Assembly: GCA_002432545.1 (NCBI GenBank) | Contig: DJFR01000103.1 | Location: 47,070-57,524 of the forward strand | Source: Flammeovirgaceae bacterium UBA5867 | Lineage (GTDB): Bacteria > Bacteroidota > Bacteroidia > Cytophagales > Cyclobacteriaceae | Direction: 5' to 3' | Length of the DNA: 10,455 nt | Shown here: one piece after another, positions 6,326-10,455 of the stretch | Layout of the letters: the number at the start of each line of letters is the position of its first letter | How positions within the stretch are numbered: the first letter of the stretch is position 1 | The notes under the pieces: model-generated | What the model saw: only the letters and a program-made list of their open reading frames with translations | What the model was told of the DNA's origin: nothing | Database searches by the model: none | Made by a program: the position numbers and the translations under genes

Positions 6326-6928
6326 TCAGCGGGAAAAGGCGATATCCTTGTTCTGAAGTTTGTAAGCAACCTTTAACTGCTCGTGCAAGGTTATGGTTGT
6401 TGTAAATATATCCGGTTGTGGTAATTTCTTCTCGTACTTTTTGATGAGATCCTTTTCGAGTTCCTGGTGTGTTCGTACCGAGCCATCTTTCATGATATGG
6501 AGCACATCCATACCATTACGTACCAACGCAGTGGATACCATTGCAAATCGATGACAGTCCAACGGCTCGCTTTCGGCACACATCAATGCTATCGTATATC
6601 CTTTGGTAATACCTTGTTTCAAACGCTCGACACCTTGTTTGAAGTGAGGCGCATGCTGTACCTTTTCGAAATCAAGCTGACCGGAATTATCCAACAGGTC
6701 TTTGGCTGTTTGCCGCGCACCAAACTCTTTGGGAAAATGCAAATAAGTAATGTCGTTGTTTTTGAGAAAAACCGATAAAGTATCTTTATTATACTGCGGA
6801 TTATAACTGCTGGCCGCAACGCTGCGCACATCCACCAGGCAATTTATATGATGCATCTGAAGGAGTTTCAGAAAATAAATTAACTCATGCGTAGAATGCC
6901 CAACAGTATATATACTATTCATCTGCAT
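6326..6928 (-). CDS. DUF488 domain-containing protein
   Basis: This 200-residue protein has the DUF488 signature: IYTVGHST (6-13), LVDVRSVAAS (31-40), YLHFPKEFGAR (63-72), IALMCAESEPLDCHR (113-127) and a late VRTHQELEK (151-159). The cysteine pair C117 and C125 in the LMCAE...CHR segment is conserved in the family. DUF488 proteins are small, cytoplasmic and of unknown reaction. The CAE...CHR arrangement has invited suggestions of metal or nucleotide-related chemistry, but nothing in the sequence settles it. The start could be the ATG at 6928 or that at 6922 (MNSIYTVGHS); there is no ribosome site to decide. The gene lies 41 bases downstream of the A-type iron-sulfur gene on the same strand and may be read with it. 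Confidence 0.92.
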   Translation of the reverse strand: MQMNSIYTVGHSTHELIYFLKLLQMHHINCLVDVRSVAASSYNPQYNKDTLSVFLKNNDITYLHFPKEFGARQTAKDLLDNSGQLDFEKVQHAPHFKQGVERLKQGITKGYTIALMCAESEPLDCHRFAMVSTALVRNGMDVLHIMKDGSVRTHQELEKDLIKKYEKKLPQPDIFTTTITLHEQLKVAYKLQNKDIAFSR

Positions 6929-6969
6929 TTAACTTTGTGAACCTCTTCGCCTTCTTCGCGCAATTGGAT

Positions 6970-7293
6970 TTATGTATTCTCTTTCACTTCAGATTGCTTC
7001 GGATCAACAAACATAAATCCGCGCGCATCTTCACCTTCAAAGAAATCAACTTCCTTTCCAATAATATACATTGTATGGCGCTTGTCTATATATACCGGAA
7101 TACCAGATATAGTATAGGCAATATCAGTCTCCTTCTGCTTATCAAACCCAATCAGCAGCGACACACCACAGCCGCCACCTTTAACGCCAACACGAAGGCC
7201 ATACCCTTCAGGGATATTTTTAGTCTGCATGATCTTAGCGATCTCTTCAGCAGCGCGGGGCGAAATAGTTACCGGTTGAATATTGTCGAACAT
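6970..7293 (-). CDS. A-type iron-sulfur assembly protein (HesB/IscA family), lacking the C-terminal CGC motif
   Basis: The 107 residues follow the A-type fold: ISPRAAEEIAKIM (10-22), YGLRVGVKGGGCGVSLLIGFD (31-51), IPVYIDKRHTMYIIGKEVDF (65-84) and ARGFMFVDP (90-98). Normal family members carry three cysteines, one in the SGGCSG loop and two in a C-terminal CGCG segment, used to bind iron or an Fe-S cluster for delivery to apo-proteins. Here only C42 remains. The loop is one residue shorter (GGGCGVS), and the protein ends in PKQSEVKENT where the CGC segment should follow. The frame is otherwise well conserved, so this looks like a divergent paralogous subgroup and not a recent truncation. It could be a scaffold partner or a non-cluster protein. 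It is cytoplasmic. Confidence 0.88.
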   Translation of the reverse strand: MFDNIQPVTISPRAAEEIAKIMQTKNIPEGYGLRVGVKGGGCGVSLLIGFDKQKETDIAYTISGIPVYIDKRHTMYIIGKEVDFFEGEDARGFMFVDPKQSEVKENT

Positions 7294-7305
7294 AAAACTT
7301 TTACT

Positions 7306-7314
7306 GCAAAGGTT
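7306..7314 (-). promoter_or_regulatory. Likely -7 promoter box for the A-type iron-sulfur gene
   Basis: The minus strand reads AACCTTTGC, close to TAnnTTTG with the frequent CTTTGC ending. It lies 13 bases before the start at 7293, so the transcript leader would be very short. A -33 TTTG is not convincing. Confidence 0.35.
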
Positions 7315-7322
7315 CTGGCAGC

Positions 7323-7608
7323 TTAAACACCTCTTAACTTGCCAGGGTTCATAGAAGTGTGAAACAATCGCGAAATAACGACTTTTTTGTCATCAACTTT
7401 GTAAATGATCTTGTAACTCCACACGACAAGGAATCTATATTCTGATTTTTTTATGGAGCAACACAGGTTCTCTCGGCCCTATGAAAGGCTGCTGTTCCAG
7501 AAGACTTACTGATTCAATGATTTTTTGGTGAACGATTCGTGCGTAAACCAGACCCTGCTCTTCACGAATGTATTTGATTGCCCGTTTCGTCCAGATTATT
7601 TTAACCAG
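7323..7608 (-). pseudogene. RelE/ParE-type toxin, frameshifted and without a standard start codon
   Basis: Reading the minus strand from the CTG at 7608 gives VKIIWTKRAIKYIRE, a helix with QGLVYARIVHQKIIESVSLL, and QQPFIGPRE, the N-terminal half of a RelE/ParE-superfamily toxin. A stop is met soon after an A7 run (7452-7446). Removing one A there restores a frame that runs on as SEYRFLVVWSYKIIYKV, DDKKVVISRLFHT and MNPGK to a TAA at 7325-7323. The joined protein would be about 94 residues, the normal toxin length, with the family's YRFLV...YKIIY...V.I.RLFHT beta-sheet. Such toxins are mRNA interferases (RelE) or gyrase poisons (ParE); I cannot say which. The start position holds CTG where ATG would be expected (CTG-V-K-I-I-W). 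Together these suggest decay, though slippage at A7 or a homopolymer sequencing error could explain the shift. It overlaps the end of the antitoxin gene. Confidence 0.75.
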
Positions 7609-7787
7609 TCCTTTGACTGCTGCACAACGTTCTTATGTGAAATAACTTCACCTTCATTTTCCTCAACTTCAGCACGATCAATATCGTCCAACAAAGCCAG
7701 TTGCTGGTAAATATCTTCCAGTACGGTTTTTTCATTAATTTGACCCGCAATCTGAAGCAGATATTCTTTTAATCTCTCGCCCTGCAT
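7596..7787 (-). CDS. Small acidic antitoxin-like protein
   Basis: The 63-residue frame MQGERLKEYLLQIAGQINEK continues into a strongly acidic middle (LLDDIDRAEVEENEGE, about 32-47) and ends QQSKDWLK. I do not recognise its family. It is called an antitoxin from its size, acidity and position: it directly precedes and overlaps by 13 bases the RelE/ParE-type toxin remnant on the same strand, the usual order of type II modules. An AAAGGA sequence (minus strand, 7800-7795), seven bases before the ATG, is one of the few convincing ribosome sites in the window and fixes the start. No DNA-binding domain is obvious in so short a chain. Confidence 0.65.
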   Translation of the reverse strand: MQGERLKEYLLQIAGQINEKTVLEDIYQQLALLDDIDRAEVEENEGEVISHKNVVQQSKDWLK

Positions 7788-7798
7788 AGATTTGTCCT

Positions 7799-7815
7799 TT
7801 AACCTTTAAAGTTAA
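7799..7815. promoter_or_regulatory. Palindrome in the divergent promoter region of the antitoxin
   Basis: TTAAC-CTTTAAAG-TTAA is a perfect inverted repeat apart from one bulged C. It contains TAACTTTA on the minus strand (7814-7807), a seven-of-eight match to the -7 box for the antitoxin gene. On the plus strand it lies between TTTG (7791-7794) and a TAACATTT (7813-7820) that could serve the next gene. An operator for the toxin-antitoxin module is a reasonable guess. Confidence 0.35.
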
Positions 7816-7838
7816 CATTTTTACAGAAGATTTAATTT

Positions 7839-8360
7839 ATGAACACCCTTATTGAATTCGGTAAGATCTTGATTCCCGCCTCCGTTGTTTTATATGCAGC
7901 GTACCTGCTGGTGCGCACGTTTATTCAAAAGGAGATTGAAATGAAAAAGCTGGAAGTACGCGGACGAAGTATTGAAACAGTTTTGCCAAGCCGCTTGCAG
8001 GCTTATGAGCGCATGACGCTCTTTCTCGAACGTATTTCTCCTCAAAACCTGCTTATCCGGTTAAATGCTTCCGGGATGCCTGCGCGCGAATTCCACCAGT
8101 TGTTACTCACCGAGATCAGAAACGAATATAATCACAACGCATCGCAGCAGGTATATATGAGTGAAGACGTCTGGAGCCTGATCAAGAATGCAAAGGAGGA
8201 TCTCATTGTTACGATAAATGATTCGTCCAGCGAGATGCACGTGGAGGCAACCAGCATCGATCTCTCTAAAAAGATTTTCGAGAAGTCGATCAACAAACCT
8301 GTTGATCCTATAGCACACGCACTCACCGAGCTCAAAAAAGAAATTCAGAGAACTTTCTAG
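7839..8360 (+). CDS. Membrane-anchored protein of unknown function (DUF7935-like)
   Basis: This 173-residue protein has one hydrophobic helix near the N-terminus (about residues 8-26, ILIPASVVLYAAYLLVRTF). A short charged stretch (KEIEMKK) then leads into a soluble domain with the segment LPSRLQAYERMTLFLERISPQ (49-69), then REFHQLLLTEIRNEYNHNASQQVYMSEDVW. I recognise this RLQAYER...LFLERI pattern from conserved Bacteroidota hypothetical proteins (DUF7935). The single anchor with a charged inner flank suggests a cytoplasmic domain held at the inner membrane. No catalytic motif is visible. It lies 42 bases before the YkvA-like gene on the same strand and may share its transcript. Divergent from the toxin-antitoxin remnant. 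Confidence 0.75.
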   Translation: MNTLIEFGKILIPASVVLYAAYLLVRTFIQKEIEMKKLEVRGRSIETVLPSRLQAYERMTLFLERISPQNLLIRLNASGMPAREFHQLLLTEIRNEYNHNASQQVYMSEDVWSLIKNAKEDLIVTINDSSSEMHVEATSIDLSKKIFEKSINKPVDPIAHALTELKKEIQRTF

Positions 8361-8402
8361 GCATACTTTTTTGTTTGTCTGGGAACTAAAACAGCATCGC
8401 CT

Positions 8403-8804
8403 ATGGCTAAAAATGTTTTCTTCGACATGGCAGTAAAAAAGGCTTCTGGTATTCTTGGGAAAAAAGGACGCCTGGTGCTGCTGGTATCCAAGCTGGCATT
8501 AAAACTTCGATCCGTAAACTGGAAAGATGTTAAGGCCGGTGATGTAAAAGAGAAATTCTTTACACTGGGCAGATTACTGAAAGCGTATGCTTTAGGACAC
8601 TATCGTGAAATACCGTGGAAGCCGTTGTTGTTGCTCACGGCTGCTGTTATATACTTTGTTAATCCAATCGATTTTCTTCCAGACTTATTGCCGGCCGTAG
8701 GACTCACCGATGATATAGGTATATTAATGTCTGTATTCACTTCATTTAGTGGTGAGATTGAAAAATTTATAGCCTGGGAGAAATCCCGTGTAGTGTCTAT
8801 ATGA
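8403..8804 (+). CDS. YkvA family (DUF1232) membrane protein
   Basis: This protein has 133 residues. The DUF1232 core is unmistakable: IPWKPLLLLTAAVIYFVNPIDFLPDLLP (70-97), then AVGLTDDIGILMSVF (98-112). One membrane segment spans about residues 73-89 and runs into the YFVNPIDFLPD motif with conserved acidic residues D90, D94 and D103/D104. The N-terminal 60 residues are basic and amphipathic. The family occurs widely and its function is not established. The last four bases overlap the start of the oxidoreductase gene (ATGA), so the two are translationally coupled. Confidence 0.92.
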   Translation: MAKNVFFDMAVKKASGILGKKGRLVLLVSKLALKLRSVNWKDVKAGDVKEKFFTLGRLLKAYALGHYREIPWKPLLLLTAAVIYFVNPIDFLPDLLPAVGLTDDIGILMSVFTSFSGEIEKFIAWEKSRVVSI

Positions 8805-9445
8805 GTAAGACAGCACTCATTGCCGGCAGCACCGGGTTAATCGGTAGTCAGTTACTTCAAATGCTATTGGACAGCGATCGGTATAGCCAGGTTGTTGCAC
8901 TTACACGCCAGGACTTACCGCTTCAGCATCCTAAACTTACACAGCTTAAAATAGATTTCTCAAAACTTGGCGAAAGTCTGGATGACTTTGCTGCAGACGA
9001 TATTTACTGCTGTCTCGGTACAACCATGGCCAAAGCTGGTTCAAAGGAAAATTTTTACCAGGTAGATTTTTACTATCCGTTGTTGTTGGCAAAATCAGGT
9101 AAACAGCGTGGTGTGAAACAGTATATGCTGGTGTCGGCATTAGGTGCTGATAAAAATTCATCTATATATTATAGCCAGGTAAAGGGCGACATTGAAGAAG
9201 CGATCTCCCAGGAACATTTCAGTGCGCTTCATATTTTCAGACCTGCGTTGCTGTTAGGCTCACGTTCTGAACAACGCACAGGTGAAGATGCAGCCAAGAT
9301 TGTCTACAGGATTTTCGGATTCCTCATTCCGAAAAAATACAAAGCTATAGATTCAGCTAAAGTTGCCCGTGCCATGTTGCATTTCGCCAGCCAGGAAAAG
9401 AAAGGCATCTACATCCACGAATCGAAAGACCTTCAGCAATTCTGA
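8801..9445 (+). CDS. NAD(P)-binding atypical SDR oxidoreductase (HTATIP2/TIP30-like)
   Basis: This 214-residue Rossmann protein starts ALIAGSTGLIGSQLL, with the dinucleotide motif GxxGxxG at G9, G12 and G15. ALTRQ (33-37) has an arginine just after the second strand, which often indicates NADPH. IYCCLGTTM (68-76) and QYMLVSALGA (107-116) are typical of the HTATIP2-like atypical SDR group. The catalytic-like YxxxK is Y124-K128 (YYSQVK), and the HIFRPALLLGSR segment closes the core. The fold and cofactor class are secure; the substrate is unknown. The gene begins inside the stop of the YkvA-like gene, and dtd follows after about 100 bases. Confidence 0.9.
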   Translation: MSKTALIAGSTGLIGSQLLQMLLDSDRYSQVVALTRQDLPLQHPKLTQLKIDFSKLGESLDDFAADDIYCCLGTTMAKAGSKENFYQVDFYYPLLLAKSGKQRGVKQYMLVSALGADKNSSIYYSQVKGDIEEAISQEHFSALHIFRPALLLGSRSEQRTGEDAAKIVYRIFGFLIPKKYKAIDSAKVARAMLHFASQEKKGIYIHESKDLQQF

Positions 9446-9546
9446 TTGCTCTAATTTTTCTATTTTTAGAAAGTAATATCGTGATGCTGACGTGCATCGC
9501 TGCATTACAACTTTCAATCTTAAAATATTCTAATTTTTCAATCACC

Positions 9547-9999
9547 ATGCTTGCAGTTGTTCAGCGCGTCACATCGTCTTCCGTTACCATCGATGGCCAG
9601 GTAAAAGCTTCCATCAACAAAGGACTACTGATATTGGTTGGTATAGAAGATGCCGATACACAGGAAGATATAGATTGGCTTTCAACAAAGATTGTTAACC
9701 TGCGTATCTTCAATGATGCCGAAGGCGTGATGAACGTAAGTGTAAAAGAAGATGGTGGCGATATTATAGTGGTAAGCCAGTTTACACTTCATGCCAGCAC
9801 CAAGAAGGGAAATCGGCCATCGTACCTGAAAGCTTCGAAGCCAGACATTGCTATACCGCTATATACTAAATTTGTAACAGCCGTTGAAGCAGCGTTAGGT
9901 AAACCTGTACAAACCGGAGAGTTTGGTGCCGATATGAAAGTAAGTTTGTTAAACGATGGTCCGGTAACCATCATCATCGATACTAAGAATAAAGCATGA
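9547..9999 (+). CDS. dtd: D-aminoacyl-tRNA deacylase
   Basis: DTD hydrolyses D-aminoacyl-tRNAs, and glycine mischarged on tRNA-Ala, to keep D-residues out of proteins. It acts as a cytoplasmic homodimer. The start MLAVVQRVTSSSV, the active-site SQFTLHA with T80 at the E. coli-like position (S77, Q78, F79, T80), and the cross-dimer Gly-cisPro motif in NDGPVT (G138, P139) are all present. The 150-residue length is near normal. An in-frame GTG/ATG at 9481/9484 would add 22 non-conserved residues; the ATG at 9547 matches family starts and is chosen. The 101-base gap before it (9446-9546) is AT-rich with a small stem GATGC/GCATC at 9483-9498 and no clear promoter. The stop overlaps the macrodomain ATG by 4 bases. 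Confidence 0.95.
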   Translation: MLAVVQRVTSSSVTIDGQVKASINKGLLILVGIEDADTQEDIDWLSTKIVNLRIFNDAEGVMNVSVKEDGGDIIVVSQFTLHASTKKGNRPSYLKASKPDIAIPLYTKFVTAVEAALGKPVQTGEFGADMKVSLLNDGPVTIIIDTKNKA

Positions 10000-10455
10000 G
10001 TCGCATAAAACTTATACAGGGCGATATAACAGCATTACAGGTAGATGCAATTGTAAATGCTGCCAACAGCAGCCTGTTGGGTGGAGGAGGCGTGGATGGA
10101 GCAATACATCGTGCAGGCGGACCGCAGATATTGGAAGAATGTAAGCTGATTAGAAACCGACAGGGAGGTTGCAAAACAGGTGAGGCTGTTATTACCAGCG
10201 GAGGTAAGCTGAATGCAAAGCATGTTATTCATACCGTTGGACCGGTTTGGAACGGAGGCAACAAAAATGAAGAGCAGTTACTGGCCAATGCCTATCGTAA
10301 TTCGTTACAACTGGCCGTTGAGAGCAATATCCATATAATAGCTTTCCCCAATATCAGCACCGGTATATATGGATTTCCGAAAAGACGTGCTGCTGAAATA
10401 GCGATCGACACCGTTGAACAATTTTTGCAGAACAATGAGTCGATCCATGAAGTTA
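9996..10455 (+). CDS. Macrodomain protein, YmdB/MacroD-type O-acetyl-ADP-ribose deacetylase (3' end outside window)
   Basis: The first 153 residues of a MacroD-class macrodomain are visible. IKLIQGDIT (4-12) opens the fold, VDAIVNAANSSLLGGGGVDGAIHRAGG supplies the catalytic asparagine and the G-G-G-V-D loop with its aspartate, KHVIHTVGPVW gives the central strand, and FPNISTGIYGFP gives the diphosphate-binding loop. These parallel E. coli YmdB almost segment by segment. The enzymes release acetate from O-acetyl-ADP-ribose and remove ADP-ribose from acidic residues. YmdB has about 177 residues, so roughly 25 are missing past the window edge. The ATG overlaps the dtd stop (ATGA), so the two are likely co-translated. 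There is no added domain in the visible part, which argues against a DarG-type antitoxin, though the end is unseen. Confidence 0.95.
   Translation, partial: MSRIKLIQGDITALQVDAIVNAANSSLLGGGGVDGAIHRAGGPQILEECKLIRNRQGGCKTGEAVITSGGKLNAKHVIHTVGPVWNGGNKNEEQLLANAYRNSLQLAVESNIHIIAFPNISTGIYGFPKRRAAEIAIDTVEQFLQNNESIHEV

Noticed and set aside
6937..7326. Plus-strand open frame of 129 codons opposite the A-type iron-sulfur gene
   Set aside because: It is the complement of a clearly conserved minus-strand gene and its translation has no recognisable domain.
7525..7710. Plus-strand open frame across the toxin-antitoxin remnant
   Set aside because: Its translation is cysteine- and phenylalanine-rich without a motif, while the minus strand gives toxin- and antitoxin-like proteins.
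9481..9546. Longer N-terminus for dtd
   Set aside because: The 22 extra residues have no family match; MLAVVQRV at 9547 is the standard beginning and puts T80 at the known position.
9996..10455. DarG-type antitoxin of a DarTG system
   Set aside because: The macrodomain follows the stand-alone YmdB pattern and its upstream neighbour is dtd and not a DarT ADP-ribosyltransferase.

Overview
The window reads as a chromosomal segment of a Bacteroidota bacterium, most likely of the order Cytophagales. The signs are Bacteroidota-style promoter matches (TTTG, 18-21 bases, TAnnTTTG), almost no Shine-Dalgarno sequences, moderate GC, and gene families I associate with this group (a DUF7935-like membrane-anchored protein, a short A-type iron-sulfur protein, a DivIVA-domain protein next to folB). 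The assignment is inferred from family recognition and not from a marker gene. I see no rRNA, tRNA, CRISPR array, insertion sequence or prophage.

Left part (1-1785, + strand): the tail of a pyridoxamine-phosphate-oxidase-fold flavoprotein overlaps by 4 bases a GNAT acetyltransferase that closely resembles PhnO. Next come a VOC/glyoxalase-fold metalloprotein and a Tat-signal Dabb-domain protein. A 110-base region of two long imperfect inverted-repeat arms (1791-1900) lies between this block and the minus-strand genes that converge on it. Minus-strand pair (1910-3147): a 4'-phosphopantetheinyl transferase and, overlapping it by 4 bases, a secreted thioredoxin-fold protein. A well-spaced promoter precedes the transferase.

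Middle (3242-6299, + strand): a seven-bladed WD40 propeller, a DivIVA-like coiled-coil protein and dihydroneopterin aldolase FolB are packed as one likely operon. They are followed by a secreted ChaN-like protein of the haem-binding/Tiki superfamily. Minus strand again (6326-7787): a DUF488 protein, an A-type iron-sulfur assembly protein that has lost the C-terminal CGC cysteines, and a toxin-antitoxin remnant. In the remnant the small antitoxin frame is intact, but the RelE/ParE-type toxin has a CTG at its start position and a one-base frameshift at an A7 run.

Right part (7839-10455, + strand): a DUF7935-like anchored protein, a YkvA/DUF1232 membrane protein overlapping an NAD(P)-binding Rossmann oxidoreductase, D-aminoacyl-tRNA deacylase (dtd), and a YmdB/MacroD-type macrodomain protein that overlaps dtd by 4 bases and runs off the window end. 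Most of the window is ordinary housekeeping. The points most worth a second look are the broken toxin, the cysteine-poor A-type protein, the inverted-repeat element, and the DivIVA protein with its proline-rich tail in a WD40-folB operon. I did not find a convincing new multi-gene system.
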